Below are positions 10,853-21,734 of a DNA stretch of 64,000 nt, piece by piece. Position 1 is the first letter of the stretch. The number at the start of each line of letters is the position of its first letter. The DNA comes from Ophioderma brevispina (Eukaryota > Echinodermata > Ophiuroidea > Amphilepidida > Ophiodermatidae): positions 48,344-112,343 of the forward strand of contig JAMKCH010084901.1 in the NCBI GenBank assembly GCA_023653785.1, given 5' to 3'. The position numbers were made by a program, and so were the translations under genes. Below the pieces are notes generated by a model that was given only the letters and a program-made list of their open reading frames with translations, was not told the DNA's origin and searched no databases.

Positions 10853-12138
10853 AATTTATAAAATGTTCATTATTGTTTCAGGTTAGAGGGAAAAATTCTA
10901 AGAAAAGAAAACTCAATAGCTATTTAAATGCTATTTATAGTTTGTCACCCCGACCGTGAAAACTTTTTGTAATGGTCGGGTGAAGTTGGTGTTCATGAAT
11001 GAAATAGCGATTTCGGAAAACTGTCTTCTTCTACATGATACGTATACTCTACCCTAATATCATGGAAAGTCCCGAGGAAGTCCATCATTACATGCATGGT
11101 AATGGTAATGAATGATCGAGCACATGTAAACAACGAATATCGGCAAGGCAAGGCAAGTAGTAAATAACAACAACATGGCGACCAGTGCAGCCAATGCATG
11201 CGACCCGGAGGTGTACAAGGAATGACGTCATACAATCAAGCCTCATTTTGGAGTAATGGTCGAGTTGATGACCCTCGTAATTAGATCTAATCGCTTATTC
11301 TTCCACTTAATTTTTTTGACAATGAAGTAAAAATAAATGTGAAATACTGATTTACAACTTTCCAACGATACCGAATTCATAGTGAATGAATATCAACTTT
11401 AAAGAAATGCTGGACAAGGGTTTAAAACAACGTGGCGTAGTTTCTTCCAAACAGTTATTATATCTAGTCAAACTCTGAATTTTATTCACTTGCCATTTTG
11501 GTGAAACTTTTGGAGACGTTTTGACTGCCATCTTTAATCTGAAGCTAGATAATGCCTGGTAAGAGTTCCTGATGGCCCTTGACATTATTTGTGTGCCTTT
11601 TTTCTCATATTAGCCCCATATGCCACTTTTTCAATGATTTTGAAATTTTGGACGCCATCTTGAATATTGCTGGAATGCTTCGTTTTTTTCGTTGTTTTGT
11701 AACGTTTTTACTATATTATAGAATGATAAAAGAAATCTTTAACGGTTGAACTGATTCAATCCTGGTGTATTTCAATTTTGACTTATGTCGTCATAATTAA
11801 TTTGCATGTAAAATGGTGAACACACGTTCGAAAAAATTTGCACCATGCATTATATTTTGGCTCAATCATATCATAATTAACAAGTTCTCGGAAAGGAAAG
11901 ATTCAAATCCTGGAATACATTTGGCCACCGACTATTGGTCTTGCATATCGATGTGTGTGTGTTTTTTAAATCCCAAAATGTCGCAGTATTTTAAGATCTT
12001 CCTACCTGCACGCCTACAAAATCTTGTTAATTCTGTTAGTATTTCTGTTTGTGGATTTATTCATATTACATTGGCACTTTTTCTATTTTTTTTATTTTCA
12101 ATCTGTATGTCTCGCCTTTCCTCTGAAATAAATCACAG
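10853..12138. other. Ferlin intron upstream of C2C
   Basis: AT-rich. A long open frame runs into the exon at 12139 but its upstream part shows no conservation; the polypyrimidine stretch at about 12070-12100 suits the splice acceptor. The expected acidic linker exon before NLLLPVG was looked for and not identified. Confidence 0.45.
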
Positions 12139-12221
12139 AAACTTGCTATTGCCAGTCGGCACAGAACAACAAACGGGCATGCTGCTAGTCAAGATTTACA
12201 ACGCCGAGGACATTCCACAGA
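12139..12221 (+). CDS. Ferlin exon: start of C2C domain
   Basis: The exon follows a polypyrimidine tract and AG at 12137-12138 and ends before a GTAAAT donor. It encodes NLLLPVGTEQQTG followed by LLVKIYNAEDIPQ. This is the hallmark opening of ferlin C2C: a NLLxPxG linker, then the first beta strand K-[IV]-[YF]-x-AED-[LI]-PQ. The leading A completes a codon begun in an unseen exon. The trailing A joins the TG that opens the next exon to make the conserved Met after PQ, so the two exons validate each other. No unusual codon use or frame break is visible. Confidence 0.9.
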
Positions 12222-12284
12222 GTAAATCTTTTACTAATATTATCATCCACTACCATCACCACCAGTACCACCATCCCTGGTAAA

Positions 12285-12575
12285 CTTTGAGTAAATTTCG
12301 AGTGCCGTACCCGAAACGTACTTGTAGAATTAAATTTCTTTAGGTGTAGATTCGGAACACTTACCGAGAACAAAATGCTCAAAAGGAGTGCTCAAAACGT
12401 ACTACATTTCAATCAATCTACTTATTACCTTAGAAATGTCTAAATTAAAGAAGCACGAAATGTACAGGAGTCGTTTTACACGAAATGTACCAAAAATGTA
12501 CTCAAAATCCATCGGGGATGTCTATATAAAATATTTTGCACCTCAGGAATGTGCACAGAAAAGTACTCGAAAAAT
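12285..12575. repeat. GTAC-motif cluster 1
   Basis: Seven GTAC cores occur in about 290 bases, usually within CGAAATGTAC, AACGTACT, ATGTACTC or AGTACTCGAAA contexts at irregular 10-60-base spacing. It starts about 65 bases after the ferlin donor at 12222. Similar clusters lie at 21.73, 27.55 and 38.44 kb. No family is recognised. Confidence 0.6.
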
Positions 12576-12579
12576 AATT

Positions 12580-12710
12580 ATATAATATTGGATGGCTGAG
12601 GTCGATAACAGAAAATATCGCCCGAGCCTAGATCATATATGATATTTTCTTTGCGAGGGCGATATTTTCTGTTATCAACCGAAAAAGTCATCTATTATTA
12701 TTATATGCAA
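12580..12710. mobile_element. MITE-like palindrome
   Basis: The core arms GATAACAGAAAATATCGCCC (12604-12623) and their exact reverse complement (12657-12676) enclose 33 bases. Weaker complementarity continues outward into ATAATATTGGATG on the left and the reverse complement of CATCTATTATTATTA on the right. This suggests terminal inverted repeats of about 40 bases and a short MITE next to cluster 1. Confidence 0.75.
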
Positions 12711-13244
12711 GAAGAAGCTGACTTGACAAAATAGTTTTAAAATGGCTTCAAAACTAATAAAAAGAAATTTGCTTGACGAGTTGCCCGATATTTTTGCGTA
12801 TTGTGCAGTGTTGGGCGGTACGCGCTACTCGCACTGCAGTATTGCACCACACGGTAGCTTCAGATGCATGGTATTATATATTTCCATAACTAAACATGAT
12901 AAATAATAAGGGCACACTTGAAAGCTGCATATTAAGCAGGTTGAGTAACCGCACCATGCCCACAGGAAAAAGTCAAGAGGGCTCAAATCAGATGAAAATA
13001 ATCAAGGAACTGTAAAAGGTCTATAAGAAGTTGTGACACATTTGATTTTAACATATATTGCAAAGTATGATGATTTAGAATACATTTGTACAATACCCAC
13101 CAAAATGGCGTTTTAAAAATCATTTTCCTTTCTCTATTCACCTTGTACGAGTCTTCGTATCACTTCCTTTTCGCAGTGACATTAGTGCGTAATTTAGGTC
13201 AAAAGAGTGAACCAAATACAATTGAAATCCGTAAGATCAACTAA

Positions 13245-13397
13245 GGGGCGACTTCAAAACTCAACCGCCGGTTGACCTGCGGCTCAGGGCAGCTGGACTG
13301 TGTTTCATTGTTTAGAATAATAGAAACCGGTTATAACCGCAGAGAACCGGGCGTAACCGGCGAGTAACCTGTGGTTGAGTTTTGAAGTAACCTCCCC
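13245..13397. mobile_element. 153-bp MITE with TAA target duplication
   Basis: The left end GGGGCGACTTCAAAACTCAACC and the right end GGTTGAGTTTTGAAGTAACCTCCCC are imperfect inverted repeats, with a few extra bases in the right arm. TAA lies directly outside both ends (13242-13244 and 13398-13400). A 3-bp TWA-type duplication is typical of PIF/Harbinger-derived MITEs. The interior contains several AACCGG motifs and no coding capacity. Confidence 0.8.
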
Positions 13398-13600
13398 TAA
13401 TTAAAATCAACTAACGTTGGAGCAAAGCAGCTTTGTTTTGTTTTTCCTTTTTCTTTTGTTTAACCGTTAGTTCATACTATCCAATAAATTAGCATGTTAT
13501 CTCAGCAGAATTTATCATTTAGAGAGATCCTCAAAGCATATGATAAAATGTATACTATGACAATCCACGAGTTTTTCTTTTTATCCTGTTCATGTTTTAG

Positions 13601-13707
13601 TGGATCCTGCATATTGGCAGCACGTTAAGCAGCATCTTCCTTTTGCAAAGACTGAAAAGAAGAAGCAAGTTGATCCATATCTTGTTTTCAACTTTGCTGG
13701 CAAGGAA
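13601..13707 (+). CDS. Ferlin exon: C2C domain, first calcium-loop region
   Basis: The AG acceptor is at 13599-13600 and the donor GTAGGT starts at 13708. The first two bases complete a Met codon; then 35 codons encode DPAYWQHVKQHLPF, a lysine-rich AKTEKKKQ, and VDPYLVFNFAGKE. The last block is the classic ferlin C2C motif VDPY-x-x-x-x-FAGK and contains an Asp at the first calcium-binding loop position. It ends in phase 0, matching the next exon. Length and order agree with dysferlin C2C. I see no break. Calcium binding is inferred from family knowledge, since only part of the acidic set lies in this exon. Confidence 0.93.
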
Positions 13708-14983
13708 GTAGGTACAGAGTTTTGTTCATGAATCACAGATAACAAACAAACGAATCAACTCCTACTTAACTCTGTAATAGCAACTCTAAAACCCTATTAA
13801 ATTTAAATCGACAAAATCAATTTTATTTCACTTTTGTCCATTTTTCATGTTCATCCGAATTTCGAAGGAAGGTGCTTCCATGATCTTTTTCAACAGGCGG
13901 CAGCGGTAAATAATTTCCAAATGAAGACACAGATTTTGGTTTAACCCCATAAAACGAAATTTTGGCGAAAACTTCTGATTTTTATGTTATCAAGCAACAT
14001 TTTCCCATTCCAAAACCGTCAACTACAGTCTAAGGGTTATTCTTATTTTTTTTTTGGTTTTAATGTATGAATAACGGAAAGTACGAAGTGATTTATAGGC
14101 CATGGAAATAACCATGACAGGCCCACATGAAAACGCCTATATCGGCGTTCGTGGATTGCCATTTGGAGTCTTTACTGCTGCATTCTATTTTGATCTATTG
14201 GGGTTAGTTGCTATATTGAATGAGATTTGGCCGCTATATAATCTGTACACCAAGAAGGGAGGCGAGCACGCCCTCGTCGAGACTCTATTGTAACTTGGAA
14301 TCTAACTGCACATAATGTTTCGGCAGTGTTCAAATATTGCATAGTAGTTGACCCTTGACTCCATTAAGATCTTAAGATCTCCACAAATTTACCTCTGGAA
14401 ACTCTAATAACGCCCTTTTCCTATACCATAAGAATACCATAATCTTGTGTTATCTATATTTTGTATAAATTGTAGAACTTAGGAAGAGGTCACTGCACCT
14501 TCACACCCTTCGTTTAGCAGTGACCTGGATCTTCACATTCTCAGCTTATTTTGCCATTTCTTGTTAAAATTTGCTTTGTTTTGTACATTACTTTATATTA
14601 ATGTAATTTACTCTATACTGCAATATTTTTATTTTTAAATGTTATTGTCATACATTGCTGTGATGTTGAAGTTCAAATAAATTTAATTTTTGATTGATTT
14701 ATTGAGAAAAAAATATAGAGGGGCTGGTCGAATTCGTGTTTCAGAAACCAGGGTGAAAAGTGATTCAGTTTGATTAGACTGTCGTCTTGGGGCTAAAATG
14801 TAATCTGTTAGTTATGTCTGTTTTCAAAGGCTTCCCGTTACTATCAGTTTTTACTGATTTTTTAAGTCTTTTTTTAGCAGTTGAAAGCAGTTCGAAAGCT
14901 TCCGATTTTTAATTTTATCAAAATAATTCATTGTATTGAAGACAATAAAGAGGATTTTAACATATCTTTTTTTACATCTGCAG
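13708..14983. other. Ferlin intron between C2C exons
   Basis: AT-rich. No transposon ends or coding motif are recognised, and the short open frame at 14102-14293 resembles nothing known to me. Confidence 0.5.
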
Positions 14984-15052
14984 GTTAGGACAGCGGTGAT
15001 CAAAGCCAGTGAGAATCCGATATGGAATGAAGAATTTCGCTTACCAATCACC
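14984..15052 (+). CDS. Ferlin exon: middle of C2C domain
   Basis: The acceptor is TCTGCAG ending at 14983 and the donor is GTAAGA at 15053, with phase 0 on both sides (23 codons). It reads VRTAVIKASENPIWNEEFRLPIT. This corresponds to the C2 signature [KR]-x-x-x-[IV]-x-x-[ST]-x-NP-x-WNE-x-[FI], present in nearly every C2 domain and in ferlin C2C just before the FPSMC segment. A minus-strand LINE tail starts about 70 bases downstream of this donor, so the intron was hit very close to the splice site. Confidence 0.93.
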
Positions 15053-15124
15053 GTAAGATATACATTTGTGAGGTCTCCCTGCATGTTACTGTCAAATCTC
15101 CGGGTCCCTTTCTCTATCCTTCCA

Positions 15125-15400
15125 TTTGTCTCTCTTCTTCTTCTTGCTTTGCACTTGCCTTGCCTAGTGGCTATTTCAACCAATGTTGGCTGTAGCCCTC
15201 CTCATGATACCCATCTTCGTCTGTCCTGTGCCACTCTTGTCCAAGTTGTGCCCATATAAGATGCGATATCATCTCTCCATCTACGTTTCTGCCTTCCCCG
15301 CATACGCTTTCCTGTCCTAGGTTGCCATTCGGTGATTCTTACAGTGCAACTATTGTCTGTTCCCCTTGCACTCTTGCTTTGCACTCTCTTTCTCTAACTC
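15125..15400 (-). mobile_element. LINE 3' end (endonuclease-RT C-terminus)
   Basis: The minus strand encodes TEWQPRTGKRMRGRQKRRW then RDDIASYMGTTWTRVAQDR and RRWV. This is the well-known C-terminal tail of one group of LINE ORF2 proteins (pattern W-x-P-R-x-GKRxRGRxxxRWRDD, GTTWTRxAQDRxxW). A short AAGAAGAAGAA-type tail lies at about 15128-15150. The fragment is heavily 5'-truncated. Its 3' end lies about 70 bases after the ferlin donor at 15053. Confidence 0.85.
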
Positions 15401-16865
15401 CGTTGACTTTCCCCTCTCCCCGTCAATCGTCGTTCTTTCCTCATCGTTCTTCCATCTCTGTACACATATAAACAAGACACAAATGCACACAATGGGCACA
15501 TGATAGCTTTCGATTAAGATGTAAAAGAAATACTTCACGAACAAATGCCCCACAAATGCAAAAGATAATGATATCGCCAGAATGTTTTGATTTGTAGATA
15601 TATCGTTTTGATATATTCTGTAATTGATTCCCACAACGAATATATTACATAGGCCAGATAGGGATAAATTAATTTCTACACCTTTTTGGGATTAATTGCA
15701 ATTCAGAATAATGTGTATATGTATAGTGTACCCCCTAAAAAAACGCAACATTGGTGACTGGCGCCACAAGTTTTGAACAAAAGCACGTTAGTACTTGTTC
15801 TTGTTCATAAAGGTCAGGTCAATATTTTTTAAGATATCACACCAGAAATCAAGTAAACTACAGGGCTCATTTTTCCAAACTGAGCCTCTATAAATACGCC
15901 ACTGTACTTTTTGTGTCCAGAACCACCATTTTCCTTTTTTAACAGGCAAGTACTACAACAAATAATAATATATGAATGTTTCCATTGGTAATAACAGCTA
16001 ATTAACATGCATTTAAACACGCAGATGGTATTAGGAATGTATGATAAACAGAATCCTCGTATTGTCTATAAATTGAGACACCATTGGATTAGAGCTAATC
16101 AATCATCATCACTTTGTGACGGCACACACCAAATTGAATGTCAAAATGAATATACTGATATTGTTATTGAGTTTTGTGTTAAAAATATATGTTTCTTCTT
16201 TCAACAGTGCAGACGATGTATATACAAGTACGTACATACGTCACCAAATTATAAAGAAATACAAAAGAATTTTACAAAATCCTCTCGGGATTCTCAGTTT
16301 TGAGATGAGAAAGGATACAAATTTCAGAACTGATGCCAAACAACATTATAAACAAATTCTATGTGTCAAAAGTTTGATTTCATGTGTTGAAATTTAATTA
16401 ATGAGAAAATGTCACTGAGGAAGTCATAAATTTTCTTAATTAATTAAAGGGGGATGGCCCGATTTAAGGATATGAAGTTTTCATCTTGATAGATTGGCCT
16501 TCACTCTAAAACCCCATCTGTAAATTTTTGCGCCGATATTTCAATCCGTTTTGATGCGAGAGCTAAAAACATGATTTTGTAAGCCCCATCGAGTACTGTG
16601 TAAAATTAATATTGGTCGACCAAAATGGGGCACATTTTCGCTCATAACTTCCAAACCAAACATCCTTTGGCGCTAAGATTTCACAGGGTAAATGAAAAAA
16701 ATAGTAGCTTTCTTCTGATACCAAAATGTTGACCACTTCCGGTAAAATCTGGAGCTTCTGGAGACGAGGCTATTAGCGATCGGGCCACGGACCTTTAATA
16801 TCTTTTATTTGAAAAAAGACATCAAAAATCTGCACATACATTTTGTTGATAAGCTTTAAAACTCT
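15401..16865. other. Ferlin intron, nothing recognised
   Basis: AT-rich sequence with short incidental frames. No conserved protein, RNA or clear element end is seen. Confidence 0.4.
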
Positions 16866-17245
16866 ATGTAATGAAAATTACAGCTTCATAACTGAAAAAA
16901 TAAACTGTTGCATTGCATTGTGGGAAATTATGACGTATGTACGTACTTGTACGTATCCGTGCTTGTACGCCTTCGTCTGGACTGTTCAAAATGTTCAAAA
17001 TGTAACAAGCAAGTTACAGCCCAACAGATTCATATCTATCTATGTTGTGAAAATTACAGCTTCATAACTGTAAAATAAACTGTCCCGGGCTGAAATGTTA
17101 AAACCTAACGTATTTCTTTTAAAAGTTGCATTGCATTGTGGGAAATTATGACGTATGCACGTACTTGTACGTATACGTGCTTGTACGCTTTCTTCTGGAC
17201 TGTTCAAAATGTTCAAAATGTAACAAGCAAGTTGCAGCCCATCAG
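16866..17245. repeat. Tandem duplication, ~180-bp unit with 50-bp insert
   Basis: Copy one (about 16876-17045) and copy two (about 17050-17250) share AAAATTACAGCTTCATAACTG, TTGCATTGCATTGTGGGAAA, GACTGTTCAAAATGTTCAAA and a GTAC-rich palindromic stretch. The second copy carries about 45 extra bases beginning CCCGGGCTGAAATG. The unit end reappears as the start of the next copy, so this is a true head-to-tail duplication. Confidence 0.85.
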
Positions 17246-17747
17246 ATATGTAACGTGGAGTTTGTGTATGACACAATCATAATTTTATCTCATACCGTCG
17301 TGAAATGCATTTTATCACAAATAAATTAATGTTTGATCATTATCAGTTAAATAATAATTATGTAAATGCAGTTATTAGATCCAGTAGAAGTTCTGCAAGA
17401 AATTTGGGCAAGTAAATGTTGATTGCAATCAATATTGTATTTGCCATTTTGTTCCTCAATACCGCTCTTGTGGTTACCAGCTCCTCATTTTTTGTAAAAT
17501 GGGTCCTACGGGTCACTTATTTGTTGGGGTCATATCTTAAAAGACTTTTACCTCTATCACTATGACTTTTTTTCAGGGACGTTAGCTAACAGTACTATCT
17601 TACATTACAACAAAGAACATGTAATCATGTGCGTTTGTTTAAAAGTTATTGCGGCTGACACCAAGTGTTGCGTTTTGAAACACATTGTATATTTTTATCG
17701 GGTTACAAATGATTATTAGCTTTTCTCAATCTTAAATACTTGATCAG

Positions 17748-17791
17748 TTTCCATCTATGTGCGAGAGGATCAAACTGCAGATGAAAGATTG
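17748..17791 (+). CDS. Ferlin exon: C2C domain FPSMC segment
   Basis: A short exon (44 bases) between AG at 17746-17747 and a GTAAGT donor. It encodes FPSMCERIKLQMKD and the first two bases of Trp. FPSMCE-[KR]-[IM]-[KR]-[IL]-x-[IV]-x-DWD is a ferlin-specific C2C signature. The phase-2 end is completed by the G that begins the exon at 19165. The exon is too short to show up in a length-filtered ORF search; it was recognised by motif and splice-phase agreement. Confidence 0.9.
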
Positions 17792-18170
17792 GTAAGTGAA
17801 TTATAATTTTGTTTTATGATGTTTATCATGCAATTTGCAAAGTTGTTATCACGCCGATGCTTTGATCGTTCTGTCTGTTGGTCGCTACGGTATTCAAAAT
17901 ATTACGGTATTGCGATATGAAAATCACAGGTCAGAAATAACACAATAGAATGAGTATAGGGCATAATATGATCTTCATTTTATGTATAACATAGTCGTTT
18001 TTGTTTACAGCTCAGAAATGGTTGGTTTTGCGATATGCTATTACAACATGATTACTTCACTAAAAAGAACACCATAAGTTCAATTTCACATTCACTATTA
18101 AAAGTAATTACATCTTGTTGTGACCTCTCTATTGGGGTGACCTAACATGTCAAAGCCAAAAGCTTTGTGT
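17792..18170. other. Ferlin intron, nothing recognised
   Basis: AT-rich sequence between the FPSMC exon and the foldback element. No features are seen. Confidence 0.4.
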
Positions 18171-18420
18171 TTTAACCACTGACCTCTACACTGGATAGCG
18201 GGTCTGAGTCGCCGATTGAAACATCAGGAAGTTGTTTTTTTACCTATCAATTGCGAGAAACCATGCACTACAACACCTTGTCAACAAAGAACATCTGTGT
18301 GGAATGTGTGCACCAGCAGGTGTATGCATTGTTTCCGCCATATTATATAGGTAAAAAAACAACTTCCTGTTGTTTCACTCGGCGACCATTCAACTGTGCG
18401 GCAGAGGTCAGTGGTTTCAA
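18171..18420. mobile_element. Foldback/MITE, 250 bp
   Basis: The left arm (18171-18247) and right arm (18347-18420) are inverted copies. The inner 37 bases, from GCCGATTGAAACATCAGG to TTTTTTTACCTAT, differ from the reverse complement of the right arm at only about three positions, and the outer part shares ACCACTGACCTCT. The spacer is about 100 bases. It is a nonautonomous inverted-repeat element; no target duplication is obvious. Confidence 0.8.
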
Positions 18421-19164
18421 CTATAATCAACGGTACATATAATCTGCCAAGATGCACAAATGGTGGTTGAAAAGTTATGGGCACATTAGCGAATTTTATA
18501 TCAGTCTATAATATTTAGTAATAGGAAATACCTTGTGTTTATCCCGGGGTTGACCCCTAAGATATTTCAATTAAAACGGAATTGCGACATCACAACTGTT
18601 TGAAAGTATCATTTGTTATGACAAAACGAGTATAAAACAAAAAGGCGACACACTTTGACAACTAATTTGGAGTACATATTGCCACTAACCACATTCTGTG
18701 TAAATTTGATGAAATTTAATTGCGGGCAAAGATGATTTTCCATAAAAAACTATAGCTGTAAACGTTCTCTAGTGAGAAATTGGCATATGGAGTGGGCTAT
18801 AACATACAAATTATGACCTTTGTAGGCCAATATGGCAAGATTCCCGCCAAAGATTTTCTGATTTTTTTGGGGGGTGAGAGGTAATAGCTATTCCAGTCCG
18901 ATTTAGTAGTGTCAAAATTGTTGCGCCATGCTTAAAATTGTTCTAAAAATAAAAGAGACAATTTGCATGGGGTCAAATAGCTGTGGTACATCTTTACAAT
19001 ATTAAAAGTACATCAATCATATCAAACAAAATTTATATAATATAGATATATATACACACACCGCCGAAATGTGCGAAATGATTAAATGGTTGCAAGTTGG
19101 ACAATACCATAATTATGTATTATGCAATTATTATATTATCACTTATGACATTGAATGTTCGAAG

Positions 19165-19241
19165 GGATGGTTTATCGGCACACGACTCTATCGGTACAAC
19201 ATACATCAACATGTCAAGCATATCGTCGCCAGACCATAAGG
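19165..19241 (+). CDS. Ferlin exon: last part of C2C domain
   Basis: It begins after AG at 19163-19164 and ends before a GTGAGA donor at 19242. The first base completes the Trp of the DW-D motif, followed by DGLSAHDSIGTTYINMSS and ISSPDHK. This matches the ferlin C2C block DWD-x-L-x-x-[ND]D-x-[IV]-x-[TA]T-Y-[LI]-x-M-x-x-IS. A single base is left for the next exon. The block that should follow, containing the GPCxxNLYGSPREF motif, was not found between 19.24 and 20.82 kb. Confidence 0.9.
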
Positions 19242-20825
19242 GTGAGAATATTATTCATTTGTTCAGAATAAAATAATGTACGTAATTGTGAGACAAAAAT
19301 ATGGCTATTTGAATCTTACAATGCTCGTAAAGGATTTCAAGAAACTAAAAGTTTATCAAATAAGCGATACAAAACCTATTATTCTGTGTGTTTAGTGTGC
19401 TTCCAATATTAATGATGGAAAATAATTTGCTTTGAGGGCTCTGCAACGTTTAGGCCCGTGTTTTGAATTTTATGTTCTACGAGAGAGTTTTCTCACTTTT
19501 CTGACATATACTGCGACCTCAACGAGGGAAAGGTTCGTAATATCTCCTTTTAATATATTGATATCTAACTACTTTTCACTTAAATAAGAAATTAAAAATA
19601 GTGCTTGTACACAAGGATGTCATCAATCGGTGGCTTATTGACAATTTAAAGAAAAAGTTATTTTTGGGTTCACACTGTAAGGCACAGACGATTTATTTGT
19701 AGCTATATAGTTAGAAAAGTAGTTAAAATATTGGTATCATTTAAAGGGGTTTAGCGATGGAATCATACATGGTCTAGCCTAGAAATGTTCTAAATCAGCT
19801 TTTTAATATCATTACTTTTGCCGAAAATGCTCGACTTGCTGAAAACGGGTGGTTTTTTTTTTCGTGACGGCCTCTGCGCTACCGAGATATATCAGTATAA
19901 GAGTCCCGCCGTATTTAAACCCGCATAAAGGAGTCAACTGCAGAATAGCTGAAATTTTCAGGTGAAACCAGTGCATGTAGTGTGTTCTTCGCAGCTTGGC
20001 AAAATTGGACGGCAAAGCAAAATTCCGTGGGAAGAAGCTGTCAATGGAGTGGCTTAATACAACAGTAACTGAGATATTAGATGGTAGACCCAACAATAGC
20101 ATCTAGAGACCCACTGTTTAACAGAATTCTATCTCGGGTGCCTGTTTTAGGACATGCCATCCCAATGCGCGCAACTTTAAATTTGTTAAAAAACATGCAC
20201 TCAACTAAAATCATTGGCTTGATTCTGTAACCGTTCAGTTTGTTTATTATAGCCAACATTTCAATAGGAACACATTTGGTGTAAAATGGACCGGCTCTTA
20301 ACCTCCGCTGGCCTCTGTCGGCAGTGTTGCTAGCACAAAGTTGTCTTAGTACTCTTACATAATCGGCACTGAATTGTCAGGTCGTTATTCCAACAGAGTT
20401 TTGGCCATACCATTGGGTCGCTTTTGTTTTGACCACTATTAATCACCTAATTCTTTCTCTTTCTTGATTGAAACCTGCACCATTGTTTTCTTGATTTTTG
20501 CTTTATTTTGTGTGGAAACACATCAAGCTGGGATTCCATTGCTAATCCCTTAATACAAGTAGATTATATCCGATTGAACGGACTTAAAGCTCCCGTATCA
20601 GTTCATTAGTGCAAGGAAAACGTGCAATGAAAATGTATTAGCTTAGATTACTTTTTTTCTTTCTTCCTCATTCTTATATTTTCCTCCTAATCCCCCTTTC
20701 TCCTCCCTTCATTCTCCTTTTTGTTATAATATTCTTCTACTAGGGTACGGTATTGCGTATGCGGACGTGTCATGATGAGCTGAGATGAGAGTGGCAATTA
20801 TAAACAAAGTCATCTTACAATTGAA
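19242..20825. other. Ferlin intron after C2C
   Basis: AT-rich, with a somewhat higher-GC stretch at 19850-20170 that is open for 96 codons on the minus strand but matches nothing I recognise. The ferlin block GPCxxNLYGS that should lie here was not found. A pyrimidine-rich tract at 20650-20720 precedes the next exon candidate. Confidence 0.4.
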
Positions 20826-21107
20826 AAACACAAAGTTCCAGTGTTAAAGAAGGCGAATTACAGTCTTTACTGTGAATTCCTAGACGCTACAATGATGGTG
20901 AAAGTGATAACCCTGTACATTGCAGTCAGTATTGGTTCTAGTGAAATGATCACAGATTCCAACCAAGCCAAAGAAAGACGGGAAATATTGCTTCATGCCT
21001 TGGACGTCCGACGAGAAGAACCAGTAGTTGTGATCATTCTGAGTGGGAGGATGTCGGCTTCAGATTGAAACTTTTGAACAGTCTTCTCAAGAAGTCGAAA
21101 GATTCTG
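20826..21107 (+). CDS. Ferlin exon after C2C, frame-broken
   Basis: Pieces in different frames align in order to the ferlin segment after C2C: VLKKANYSLYCEFLDATMM, AVSIGSSE, GKYCFMPWTSDEK, PVVV and SEWEDVGFRLKLLNSLL. The family pattern is Y-S-L-[FY]-x-x-F-x-ATM, FEVSIGNYGN, xYYxLPWxxxKPVVV and YWEDxxxRxxxxNxL. A donor-like GTAGGT follows at 21108. At least three, probably five, single-base shifts are needed to connect the pieces, while the C2C exons have none. The acceptor is uncertain, so the start is approximate. It may be a true exon carrying sequencing deletions, a decayed exon, or a paralogous relic. Confidence 0.6.
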
Positions 21108-21134
21108 GTAGGTAACGATAGGGCAAACGGTTCA

Positions 21135-21262
21135 CACACACCCTCACAGACACACGCACACACACACACACACACACACACCCTCTCTACCATCTCCTCT
21201 CACTCAACACACAAACACCACCCTCACTCTTGCTCTTTCAATCACACACACACACGAGAGGG
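21135..21262. repeat. (CA)n microsatellite and CA-rich tract
   Basis: A pure CA run of about 30 bases near 21150-21180 lies inside a longer CA-rich, pyrimidine-rich stretch, just after the donor at 21108. Confidence 0.95.
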
Positions 21263-21734
21263 GGAGAAACAATTGCGAATGAAATTTTCCCAAAGTGGTA
21301 TTCCTGATTATGTTCTACACAATCTCTCCCGATTGCTGGATGTCATGTAATAAAACAAATTTACTACATGCTTTATATCGGGAAAAAAGTGATCAAAATG
21401 TTACCACTTTTCATTTCAAACCTTGCATTATTTGCATGCTATAATTCAACCGCAAACGCTTACCAGAAGGACAAGGAGAGTGACAACAAGTCAAAAAACA
21501 GAGAAGAGACCATAGACGGTTTGAACAAATGATTGCTGAGCTAGCATCCAGTATGTTGAGGTAAATTAGGCATTACGTATCTTAAAGGTGGTGAGCTGAT
21601 CATGGTCCGATTTTCATAATTTTTCCTGTTTTATGATTCTCCCACATTGAAGTATATCAGGAAAAGCATTATTTTAATGTTTTAGTTAAAGGGTCCTGGT
21701 TTTAAAATCAAATAATTGCATTGTACTCGGAATA

